Origin: Sthenelais limicola
Taxonomy: Eukaryota; Annelida; Polychaeta; Phyllodocida; Sigalionidae
DNA length: 64,000 nucleotides
NCBI GenBank assembly: GCA_942159475.1
Contig: OW804095.1
Coordinates: forward strand, 54,526,773-54,590,772
Direction: 5' to 3'
Shown here: in pieces, positions 32,960 through 43,577 of the stretch
How the letters are laid out: each line of letters starts with the position of its first letter
Position numbering within the stretch: the first letter of the stretch is position 1
Notes under the pieces: model-generated
The model's database searches: none
Told to the model about the DNA's origin: nothing
The model's input: the letters and a program-made list of their open reading frames with translations, nothing else
Program-made: the position numbers and the translations under genes

Positions 32960-35000
32960 CAAGTCATTGACTATGCCTCCAGCACCATCAAAAGCTAAAG
33001 CCCCAATGCAGTGAAAAGGGTGAGCAGGCAAAAACGAAGAATAGCACATGGAATAAGATGCGAAACGGTCGATTCAAACTAAAGATGAACTGCACTCTAG
33101 CTACCTCACACCCCTCAGATACCCTACTCTCACGCCACCTGCTCACACCCGCACTCACCTTACCTGTTACATGAAGAGCCCACAGCTAAGAAGCTACGTT
33201 TGAATGGCCAGAAGCATCTTAAGTGTGGGATCACTATCTGAGGATAGTCCAGAAAGTCCTCCAGACACATGCCAGACATAGGGATTTTGATAACGGTGAA
33301 AAATCTCCAGAGTCAGAGCCAGATTTTCAAGTGAATAGGTACCCAACGATTTCCCAGATGTTGGCCACACATCCTCCATGGATGCTGCAAACGGCTACAT
33401 TGGTATCCCTTGAGAAAATACTGTCTGTAAGATGGGAGCCCTCACCATGCAAAAATCCACAAGGATACAGTGGACAATGGCATTCACAGTTCCCCCCTCC
33501 TATGTCATCCTGCCTTCTGATGCCATCACATCAACCAATGCTGCCTAGGTGGAGCACGCCCAGGCCATGCATGACTACATTGGAGGTAAGGCTGCCTCAT
33601 GTATAGACAAGTCTTACCCACTGCCCTACAAGCACTTACCCAGAGTAGTAAAGCTCCGGGCAAAAGAAATACAAAAATATAGTTTGACGATGCAAGAGCA
33701 TATCACTCTGGAGGAGGAGGATCCCAATAATATCCAGAGAAGTGCTACTGCACCTTAACGACATAGAAGAAGATGCCATCACTAGGCCCTAGTCACCAAC
33801 TCGTCAAAGACAATCATAAAGTTATTGTGAGAGCACAAGTTGGAATGGGCACAGGAAATTGGAATACATTTAGAGAGAATAAAAGCCAAAAGCCAAAAGC
33901 CCAAGATTCACTGGAGTTCCCATGTAATGCATACAACAGGGGGTCATGCATGGAGAAAACCAACAAAAACGGCTCACATACCACAGCAGGCATATCGCTA
34001 ATCCAGATCTGCTCAGCATGTTTTGGTTACACTGAACAGAGGAAGCCACACCAAGCACAAAACTGCTGGATGGCACCAACTAATAAGAAGCCCTAAAATG
34101 CCAGTGACAACACTAAAGAAGGCAATGAGAACTACAGGCCACAGAACTATCATCAATGTATAATAAGGTTAGAGATTCTGCTTTACCAAACATGCTTGGT
34201 CTACCTAGGATACCACTGCCAAACAACATAAATGTAGAAGCATGAGTGGACATCGCCACTGGTAAAAATGTAAAAAAAATATAACATGGCTTGGCATAGT
34301 TCTAGACGCAGACTTGAGGTTGATATCCATCCCAGAAAGTAAGATACAGACACTACTCAATTCCATAAGGGAGATTAGGGGAATGGACAAGTTCCCCTCA
34401 AAGTCACTCAAAGTATGGCAGTAACAACAAACGATATAGCCCAAGTGGTGGGATTCCCTGCTTGTTCCTGGCTAGAATACTAGCCGCCATCCGGGGCAAT
34501 GTAGTAGGAGTGGTAATAATTAATACACATGTCAAAGCAGATTTAGTATGGCTCACAGCTTATCTAAAAAACATAAACAAATGTGCAACCCACGACAGCT
34601 GACCCTCACACTAGTGTCTAGTGGGGTAGGAGGGCACAACCAATTGGAATTCTACCATCTAGAATAATATACAGAAAGGATGGGAAAGACAGGCACATCA
34701 GCCATCTAGAGGCTGTCAATTGTCTCATAGCGTTTAGGATCCTAACTAGGGGATTGGAGACATCAAGGCTTCAAGCATCTCTTACTCAGCCCTAAAAGTG
34801 GCGTCGAGAGCAGTATGGTACACCTCATTTGAGAGGGAGATATTGGTTTCTTTCTCACATAACCCAGGAAGTACTCTAACCCTCACTGATGCCATCAGGT
34901 GAACCTAAAACCCACAGGCAGCAAAAGTCTTTCCAAAATATTACCAGGGAAGAAGGCTCATGTAGGGCTAGGGCTAGAGATTAAACTAATGGTCTTGATA
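32960..35000 (+). pseudogene. Second, decayed tyrosine-recombinase-type retroelement (gag-like to RNase H)
   Basis: Several broken frames follow the order of a gag-RT element. A gag-like end lies at 33930-34080, with CNAYNRGSCMEK, ICSACFGYTEQRKPHQAQNC: the same C-x3-N-x-G-x-C...C-x2-C...H-x4-C finger type as the intact element at 7.7 kb. It is followed by ALPNMLGLPRIPLPNNINVE. At 34297-34600 comes RT connection sequence WLGIVLDADLRLISIPESKI and HVKADLVWLTAYLKNI, comparable to YLGFDIDSKEMSVSMPKDKI in the intact copy. RNase H-like HISHLEAVNCLIAFRILT follows near 34696. Stops and frameshifts are frequent and the RT palm with its YxDD was not found. Boundaries are approximate. It is older than, and different from, the 7.7-kb element. 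Confidence 0.65.
33091..33164 (+). repeat. Local duplication, copy 2
   Basis: This is near-identical to 32277-32345, 0.8 kb away in the same orientation. It lacks the MITE and ends at the same TTAC. Confidence 0.85.
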
Positions 35001-36146
35001 TTCCAGTTTCATATAAAGACTGATAATTCTTGATGTATGTGATGAAACCTTGTTGAAAAAATCTCATGTCCCGTCTGTGTATTACAGGAGATAATGAGTA
35101 TTACTTTCTGGTAGACAGAGCAGTGGCTGGACAATCTTGAGCTCTCTACATTCTGTACACATTATAATTACAATGGTCCTCGCTGTCTCATCAAACCATC
35201 TGTGTATTTGTACAGTATCTAGCACTCTGGCTCAAATCCATGTTAATAATTATATTGCTGTCATCAAATCGTATTCATAAGGAAGGGGCTGTCTACCTTT
35301 TGTCTACATTTGAGAATTTTATAGTCAAAGAAGTGCTGTCAACAATTAACACTATAATCATGACATAACAATGCCAGCAGATGGGATCACACCACTGAAA
35401 TTATGAATGAAATTAGTAAGGAACAAGAAGGCTCATCCTTAATAGCATCGGTATGCACCATGTTCGCTTCACTTCACTAATCAGGCAATCTAATCTGAGC
35501 TCAGGATTAGTTGCTACCTTCAATCACACAGGACAAGAGGAGATATAAAGATATCAGACACTGGGATCTAGATCAACTCCAAGTGGGCTAAGGTCATAGC
35601 AGGAGGCCGGCAAACATGCCCGGTCACTGCAGTGGGACATACACACACAGACCACATGTATAAGCATTCTTTGTTTTTATTTTGTGTTCTTACTATCAAA
35701 GTCCAGCTGCATTTAACTTCAATTTTCACAAACAAACTACTAACCCTGCACTCCCTGAGAAAGGGATAATGTTATACTGGGGGTCACAGACTCCTCAGAC
35801 ATAAAGTCAATGGAGGCCAATGGAGGTCGAATTCATTGGCAAAATATATTAAGGACTTGTCATAACAAAAGAACCTTGAAGGCTCTGATAAAATGGGTGG
35901 GCACACAACACAAGACCAGCCAGAAGAAGTTGGGCTAGAGTGCTTGTGTTAATGTTTTCATGTTATAATGTTCTGTTTATTTCCAATTTATTATGTTTAA
36001 TCATGGCTCCATAGTTTTTGCATTGTCAGAATCAATGCCCAATTTCTCAATAACTGCAAGGAATTGCATGGGGAACTTTTGGGATATCATAATGTAGAAT
36101 ATTAGCAATTGGAAACTGCTGACAAAAGGTAGTGCCCCCGATGACC
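35001..36146. other. Unassigned stretch
   Basis: No gene was recognised. Parts may be further decayed retroelement, but no motif supports this. Confidence 0.35.
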
Positions 36147-36251
36147 TAAGTTGTCAGTGCATTATTTTTAGAGTTATTTGCAAAAGACCTCATAAAGATC
36201 AAAGTCAAAGGTCTTTATGAGGACTTTGAAAATAATGCACTGACACCTTAG
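36147..36251. mobile_element. Palindromic ~105-bp element
   Basis: CTAAGTTGTCAGTGCATTAT is mirrored by ATAATGCACTGACACCTTAG, and an inner stem AAGACCTCATAAAGA by TCTTTATGAGGACTT. The structure is a near-complete hairpin with a small loop around 36200. It is non-coding and probably a fold-back MITE. Confidence 0.75.
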
Positions 36252-36420
36252 ATCAATTAAAACAATTTTATAAATGGCGATTGCAAACGTAGAAAACATG
36301 ACAAATAGGTTGCAAGACAGACGGGTTAGAAAACTCAGTTTATTACAATTATGTCTTTCTATTGTATTTCTATTGCAAGCTCAATCATAACAAACTTCGT
36401 TCACTAATCCCTTGCCAGAT

Positions 36421-36639
36421 CTGACATCTGATATTAATCACCGCAGGACGATCTCAATAGTTCCGGTTAGACGTAAGGTTTTTGAGAGGATATTTAAGGA
36501 TGGATCGATGGATCACTTTAGTAGGAGTAATATTGTTACACCAAGACAACACGGTTTCGTTGGTGGATTCCTGGTCGAACTAGCCTCCAAAGAACATCCC
36601 AATAGATACCTCTATTCTATAGGAGGGAAACACGTATGA
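36421..36639 (+). pseudogene. LINE reverse transcriptase fragment
   Basis: The frame reads DINHRRTISIVPVRRKVFER then SNIVTPRQHGFVGG. It matches the region before motif A of non-LTR reverse transcriptases (N-Y-R-P-I-S-I/L-x-P-V..K-x-x-E-R-I and Q-x-G-F). No catalytic motif follows, so only the finger region survives. Confidence 0.75.
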
Positions 36640-38940
36640 TTGTGCTCTTTTAGTACGTACGATTTCAATCAAGGGAATACTCAATATAACCTCAGGGACA
36701 ATTTTAGGGTTACCCCCGATAGCTAAAATAAAAAAGCAACAGTACTTTAGTTGTCAGAGTAGCTTGGAACCCATTTTCCAGAGGACATAAGAACCACTTT
36801 AAATGCCCTGTCAAAAACAATCAAATATAATTCTAGTTAGAGTTGAATGATGTAAAACATATGATATATGTTTTTTGATTTTCCGGTTTTTGATGCAAGT
36901 ATGTTTGTCTATGATGAATAATTATTTGGTAAAAGACCTTGTGTGTATGAAAGAAATTACAACACATAAGATCTATTATAAATTTGTGAAATATCTAGTA
37001 ACTACAAACTCCTACCTGGTAATCTGATATTATGATATTTGTAAGTAAGGGGTGTCTTTCTCCTGAGAACAGTGTTATTGTAAGCAGGGTGTTTGTGCCG
37101 AGTAAAAGCTTGATTATAAGAAAAGGGGATCAGTTATAATGAAATAAAGACATATACTGGATACACATGTCAAAACCAAGTAAAATGAATGAATCCATCT
37201 ATCTCCCTACCACCATCCCCACAACCTAGCCAGAACTACTTTTACACATAGTATTATTTACGGCAAAGATACGTCGTATCCTTTCACACTTTAGTGTGCA
37301 AAAAGGGACCCTCAAAGTGTGGGCTTTGGTAAATAATGCAGTGGACATGGACACGTGAAGAGGAGAGACCAAATACATTGCATTCTCTTTCGTTTCTATC
37401 TCACAACCAATCTCTATGATCTGAGCTTTAAATAGATGAGATCCTCTCCCGACAAGACGAGACAGGTGAAACAAATGGTATTCTCGAATGACTCTGCTAA
37501 ATTGAATCTGACTGGACTTTCATTAACTTGCTTTTTCATTTAATTTACATTAGCGACTCTGAATTTGTACAGATGCTTCATGGTCGTGACTCAGGTAATT
37601 AAGGCATTCGAAATAGGTTGCTGATATATATCATGAGACTTTTGGCAACATTACATGGTTATATCGCCTTGTTAGATGTGTTATACATGTAAACATTACG
37701 AATTTATAAGTTCTATATTAATGCTACAAACTCATGACTCTTGAAAGTAAGATCAATGTTACTGTACCATATTTCTAAACGCAAGGTTTGGCAATTTTCA
37801 CAACTGCTAAGAGACGCTTCTTCGACGGGGTCCTTCCACGTTGCTGATATTAATGATTAATTACTATAGGCCTCTTACTCTCTCGAATCCCTGCAAACGA
37901 CTTTCAGGCTTCAGTGAATGCGATTCACATTCTCAGATTCTCTTACAGTCATACATCCTACATCCATTCAATTACTAGAAAGTGACTCGACCGTCTGTTG
38001 GCACCAAGTCCCAGCCTCGCTATTGGCGCATGAGACTGAAGCCTTTCTGGGCTAAAGGACTTTGATAATCCGTATATATATCCATGTTCATGTAGTTCAA
38101 ACGATGGAGGATTAACCAAAATTGAGATCGATTTTGCTACTTCTTTTTATTGCGCCCACCCCCGTCTTTTCATCTCCTGGTCATTCAACCCCAGTTCTCC
38201 TGAATGTGAGAATGTTGTTTGTATACAGGTATAGGCATTAGAACAGGATCTCCTCTTGTGAAATGTTAAAATTCGAAAGAATTTCGCTTCTGAAATAATA
38301 CTTTTATTTTATCACTGTGGACCATGCTTTTGTAATTGAATTACGCTCTGGTCGTTCTGTGCCAGCAGTAATTATATTCCCCGCTGCATAGTTTGGGGTC
38401 TGACATAAAGATATTATTGCTTGTTTTACACAAATGTACTGTATATTAGATATACTGGTAGATACTTCCTCGATCCTCTTGAATTTTTTTCTTTTTTTTT
38501 TTTTACATGAATCGGTTTCTGTATTTGGAACCTCTATTTTATAGCTCCGACAAATAAGATATCTGTTTATTAAATGTAAATATCAATTATAAGGTATGCA
38601 AGTACTACAGTACAGAAATAGCCAGGCACATTTGCACCGTATATTTTCAATATGTAAGACCATGAATTAGGATTATAGCATCTTATCCGGGGCTGACCTC
38701 TCCGCGCCTATGATTCTTCACCTCCATATATCGCTCACGGGAGACGCTGATCCACAAGCCCCAGATGATTTGATGCAGCGTCATGAATCGCTTAGATTCC
38801 AACATGTTGGATCTGCAAGGGAAGGTTCGAGAGCCTTACCAATAATTTGAGGTGAGTTTTCTTTGCAGTCCTTCACAACGAAGCTGGTTGATCGTTAGAC
38901 ACCAACAAAGCCTCGCGGTTGTTAAGGATGAAGCAATGTA
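36640..38940. other. Gene-free stretch
   Basis: No coding motif is visible on either strand. A T-run lies at 38490-38504. Nothing else could be supported. Confidence 0.4.
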
Positions 38941-39044
38941 CAGTGGAACTTCGCATAAAGACCACCTCTCTATAGAGACCACCCGTCTATTAAGACCAGT
39001 TTCTCTCAGTCCCAATGGTGGTCTCAATAGAGAGGTTCCACTGC
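38941..39044. mobile_element. 104-bp MITE with pogo/Tigger-like ends
   Basis: The left end CAGTGGAACTTCGCATAAAG and the right end AATAGAGAGGTTCCACTG are inverted repeats. CAGTGGAACCTC is the type of end found in pogo/Tigger-group mariner elements. TA precedes the left end but CA follows the right, so a TA duplication would need one mutation. The interior is a run of GACCACC/GAGACC repeats on opposing strands. There is no coding capacity. Confidence 0.8.
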
Positions 39045-39093
39045 ATAGTGAATCTGTGGCTTAACGTCATGCAATGTCCATGCCTTGCAACTC

Positions 39094-39143
39094 CCCCCCC
39101 CCCCACTCACCGTCCACTCCCTCCCCTGCCCCCCCCCCCCCCC
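39094..39143 (+). repeat. Poly(C) tract
   Basis: Two runs of C interrupted by short mixed sequence lie here. They generate a proline-rich short frame that is not a gene. Confidence 0.8.
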
Positions 39144-39239
39144 ACCATCACCATTCCCACCATCACCACTTCAACCATGCTTATAAATAATGACGATCCC
39201 ACACTTATGCTCAAACCCAACTTCCACCCCTGGTAGAAT

Positions 39240-39775
39240 AGTTCGCACTGCTTCGGTTACAACTCCATGGATGCATGCAGACCAATCTCCTAGATCCCTT
39301 TCTAGCACCAAACACTCTTCAAAGGTCCTCCAAAATCCGCCACGTCACCTAAGTATAGTAAGCAGGTGTTCGAGCAGAACCTCGGCATCATTCACTGGAA
39401 AGGAGCAGGGGCATTACACAGTCCAAAGGTTAAGATCGTCATCTTAAACTGGAACAGCTCTATACCACAGAAAAACAGTCTTTGGCTCTTACTCTACTCA
39501 TCCATAGCGATCTGCCAATACCTGCTTTCCTAGTTGAGGGTACAGAGCCACTGATTCCCCCTTAACACCTCAAAGCCCTCATCTAGAGTAGGAAACTATC
39601 CTTTATCGTGGAGGAATTGGGCTGGCAGTAGTCCACGCAAAAAGACTGAGAGCAATCCTTCTTGGCCACCATGACAAAGGAAGCTCACCATGAGCGTTCG
39701 CTCTTCTCAATGCATCCTGTTTCATACATCTTCCTGATCTTTGCCTATGCTGGTCATGTCTGGCCTCTGAAGAGA
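39240..39775 (-). pseudogene. Decayed Ty3/gypsy reverse transcriptase
   Basis: Read on the minus strand from about 39775, the fragments follow the start of an LTR-retrotransposon RT domain in order: KMYETGCIEKSERSW, FVMVAKKDCSQSFCVDYCQP, NSSTIKDSFLL, GISGSVPST, RKAGIGRSLWMSRVRAKDCF and FGLCNAPAPFQ. They correspond to the gypsy consensus blocks V-K-K-K-D-G..F-C-V-D-Y-R..T-I-K-D-S and F-G-L-C-N-A-P-A-T-F-Q. At least three stops and several frameshifts break it. The YxDD region, which would lie below 39240, was not found. There is no trace of integrase or LTRs nearby. It is a dead, partial copy. Confidence 0.85.
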
Positions 39776-41594
39776 CATTTCTTATTCAGCTAGAATTAAG
39801 TTATGATTTATGTAGCCATGAGCAGTGTATGTTGCATTTATAGGGCTAACAATAGTTCCCTCAACGTGCTAATTAGGGGGAGTCATTGAGGCGCCAACAC
39901 ATACACCACCTACCCAATACCCCCAATTCCTATGCTACTTCCTCTTCCGCTCTCGCCTCTCTCTCTCTCTCACTCACCTCTTGCCACTCACAGGAAAGAC
40001 AAACAAATGTATGGTCCAACATCTAGGTTCATTTATTCTCAGCATAATTCACAAACTATTTCCTTATCACAATTTAATCATTCAATCAACCAATGTTACC
40101 TTTATATAATTTTGAATACAAAATAAAATTATATAATAAAATTTCACAGTCCAAACCGGCCTCATCTATCCTCGGTATGTGTTGGATTTGGCTTAATGAA
40201 ATTTCTATGATAAAAGAATATAGTCTTTGCTAAACGTTTGCTACTTACATCGCCAAACTAAACTGTATACCAATTTAAGATTTCTAGTTTAAGTAAATAA
40301 AAGAATGTACAAATTCAATGAAACATGACTTCATCTATTGGATCCAAGAAAATCACTGGGTCAAGTCAATATCATAAAACCTAAAGTAGTATAGGTGTGT
40401 CTACGTTACATATATTATATAGCCATCCATTAATACATTGTCCAATATAAAACTATGAAAAAAGCTTCGAAATTGGGAAATTGGTGAATGAATTTCAATG
40501 TTCTTCAATGGAAAAAAGGGATGTGACAGTGCGATGATTGACACTCTCCCGTCTGTTTGTTGATTAGGTTAAGTATGCCAGAAAATGAGCCAAGCAATCG
40601 CGAAACATGGCGGGAGATGAAATCATTCCAATATCAAACCTTTAACGCAAACTTGCTACCAGATATTTATAATAATGGGCCCACGCCTTTACAGATGATG
40701 GGCACCGTACTAAGCTACAGCACCCTAAAACGTGATTTCTACCCCTTGCCTAATTAATATTACCACACTCTCACAAGCAAACCATGGAACCCTGTATGAT
40801 GGATATACCAACAAGACCAGCACAGCTGGCTGGTGGTGTTACTGAGGTGTTACCACAGAATGTGACCAGCCAATCAACTTATACTCAGGTCCGAATTGAT
40901 GCTTGGTCAACAGAGACAATCGGTGTGAAGAAACTTTCCCAAAGTCGCAACCTACACCAATAATTGCGCACAAACATTACATATTATGTAGATGACCTAA
41001 CAAACATCATGCAAGCTTATATCGTCCACCTTTAGAATTTGTAATTGATCTTGGTTATTCTAAAATAATCTCGTAATAAACACAGATCAACAAAATATAA
41101 GGGGTTCCAGTACTAGAAAAACATAATCAATATTTAAAAATGTATACATCCCATTATTTCATCATTAATTGTACATTGGGAGTATAGTGATAAAAATCTC
41201 ATTTCGGGTCTACATTTAGGGACACTTTGGTGCCTGCATAGCTGTTACAGCTGAGTGACTTCACCAGGTCCCAGAGATTGAGATGCTTAATCGGGGGTAA
41301 TGTAATGTATATCCCACCAAATTAAGCCAATCAACAGTATATGGTTTCTTTCTGAAGACTTTGACTCCTAGTCTCTCCCGACCCTGAGATATTGATTACG
41401 TTGATGTTATCAGCATCGTATCTCTCTTCCAGGGGAGAAGGCCGCAAAACCTCCTGTGTCTAGATAAGGCATGCACCTCTGATTAACGATCTAGAAAGGT
41501 GCACAGGTGAAGGTATACATAGCTAGTATTCACATGACGTCCCACAAACTTGTCATTGATTTTTCTTATTCATTTAAGGCCAATATTCATTTAA
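39776..41594. other. Gene-free stretch
   Basis: No motif was recognised on either strand. Only short, featureless frames and AT-rich sequence occur. Confidence 0.4.
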
Positions 41595-41703
41595 AGGCCC
41601 TAGTCCACTAAGCCGATTCTCATGCGATTTTGCGCCGCAGAGGACCCTTTTCCACTAAATTGCGTGAGAATCGCATGAGAATCGGCTTAGTGGACAAGGG
41701 CCT
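41595..41703. mobile_element. 109-bp MITE, copy 2, with TAA target duplication
   Basis: AGGCCCTAGTCCACTAAGCC pairs with GGCTTAGTGGACAAGGGCCT; the inner arms CGATTCTCATGCGATT and AATCGCATGAGAATCG are perfect complements. TAA flanks both ends (41592-41594 and 41704-41706). Its length equals that of the copy at 32346-32454. The arms are more alike than in copy 1, suggesting a younger insertion. Confidence 0.93.
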
Positions 41704-42218
41704 TAACAGTTACAAAAAATACGTACTATTCTTCAAGGATGTTTTCAGACGTCGCCTAATTCATTAATTCTACTCTTTATTCATCCAAGCAATACTAATT
41801 AATTAAGCTACCTTTTACTGAAGTCTACTATATATATGCCTTGTGTTGAGTCCCTTATATAAATTTCATTTTATTCTTGGCAATCTCATCAACACGTACA
41901 CATCTGCTATCTAATACGATATGATTAACATAAACATCTGCCGGACAAGGAAACGACAAACAAATATGCAGACATGCTTATTGTAGAGTAAACTGTAAAG
42001 TTCTACATTTTCTGTCATCGATATCAGCCATATAATAATACACAGACTTATTAAGGTCCCATTAAGGCAGATAATGGAAAGAAGGGAGAATACTGCGCAT
42101 CACACAAACGTGAGGAGAGTTCATCCATGTCAAATGTCAAATAATCAACGAACAAGAAAATTTCCACCCGCCACCTAACTAGTTATATTCCTCATAGAAG
42201 CCCACCTTCTCAACCTAT

Positions 42219-42470
42219 TCAACCTGTCGATCTGTGATCTTCAGGTAGGGAATTCCACAATTTCTTGCCCTTATAAAATATACTACCTTTCATCTTTTCT
42301 ATTCTGGCTCTTCTGATCTTAAGTACATTTGTCCCCTCTTTCTGAGCTCTACCCCAATACCATCCACTTTTTTTGTACAAACTCAGCCGGTCAAATATAA
42401 GCTTCAAAGACGAAATCCCATATCTAGATTCTAGATTCAGTAACTGACATTTCTCTGATATTTGTCTTCA
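42219..42470 (-). pseudogene. LINE ORF2 C-terminal remnant
   Basis: The minus-strand frame reads SLKLIFDRLSLYKKSGWYWG, IRRARIEKMKGSIFYKGKKL and WNSLPEDHRSTG. The R-x-R/A..SIFYKGKKLWNSLPxxxR block is the usual end of LINE ORF2. Upstream reverse transcriptase is absent. Confidence 0.7.
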
Positions 42471-43001
42471 TGCACTTCCCAAGATTTCACATCAAAAGAT
42501 GGAAAATTCAATGATGGGCAAGGTGTACGTTTTCAACATAAGTAATCATACCTCCCTGGACATGTATCTTGTTCTTCTACGAATCTGACCAATTTTGAAT
42601 AGAGCCAATCTGATCTGTTTGTCGAAATGATATGCTTCATGTCTCTATGCACATCCATTTCTGTGATGTAATGTTAATTCCTAAATTGAAAAAATCTTTA
42701 AAACTAAAACTTAATGTACTTTTTTGGTACAGAGTTAAAGGCAAACACACAGTATCACATTTGTAAAGAAACTTAGATCTATTTGATTTTTTTAATCAAA
42801 TTGTATTTACAAATATTTCACAGTTTGTGATACATTTAAATTCACCAACGTTGATTCTATGAGATTTAAACATTATAATTTCTTTACATTACAGTAGTCA
42901 CCTTTAAAATATACCTCCTCCACTTTATATTTTTTTACAAGAATTACTTTTTCGCCCAATCTAAAAACAATACAGTATGTCCGCACAGGTAAAAATTTAA
43001 G
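42471..43001. other. Unassigned stretch
   Basis: No gene was recognised. ATTTGATTTTTTTAATCAAAT near 42780-42800 is a short palindrome. Confidence 0.35.
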
Positions 43002-43212
43002 GGTGGTCTCCACTGGCTGTGGTAAGCACTGCGGTAACCCTTGCGATGGTTTGTGCTGGTTCTGTAGGTGGAGGGGAATGACGAGGTCCTGCCTACATGG
43101 TTGACTGGCCATGTAGGCAGGTTCTCACCACTCCTCACCAACACCGCACCATCGCATGCAAGGCTTACCGCAGAGCTTACCGCAGAGCCTACCGCAGCCA
43201 GTGGAGACCACC
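43002..43212. mobile_element. 211-bp MITE with ~27-bp terminal inverted repeats
   Basis: GGTGGTCTCCACTGGCTGTG continuing GTAAGC is complementary to GCCTACCGCAGCCAG followed by TGGAGACCACC. Near the centre CTGCCTACATGG is complementary to CCATGTAGGCAG, so the whole unit can fold back. A 9-11-base unit (TTACCGCAGAG) is tandemly repeated near the right end. No coding capacity and no clear target duplication were seen. Confidence 0.85.
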
Positions 43213-43329
43213 TGTTATACACCTTTACATTATATATAACTATATTGATTACACGTTGTACAGGTTACTAGTACGATTACTAGGCCTTGCACATTAACAT
43301 TCTACTTTCTCCATTAAGCGGAGGTTTTA

Positions 43330-43577
43330 TTACATAAATTGTACCCAATCATCATTGGCTTTCAGGAATTCTTTCCATGTGTCCCATGATTTGGATTTGT
43401 GGTCGACCTCTAGCCGGTTCCACGTAATGGGGCCCAGATAATAAAGGCTTCTCTCCCGAGTTTTTTCTGAGCAAGGATACGAAACCCTTAAATTAATCCT
43501 TTCTGCCAAAAGTGTTTCTCTTGGCATGATTTGGCATTTGTCTGGCATATCTTTCAAAATACATGTATGAATCCCTA
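43330..43577 (-). pseudogene. LINE ORF2 C-terminal remnant
   Basis: The minus-strand frame reads GIHTCILKDMPDKCQIMPRE, INLRVSYPCSEKTRERSLYY and LGPITWNRLEVDHKSKS, ending at 43330. The N-L-R..R-x-R-S-L-x-Y-x-G-P-x-x-W-N-x-L block is typical of LINE ORF2 termini. A TTTATCTCTTTGTAG acceptor-like site lies just before it at 43578, so use as a cryptic exon is possible. Confidence 0.65.
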
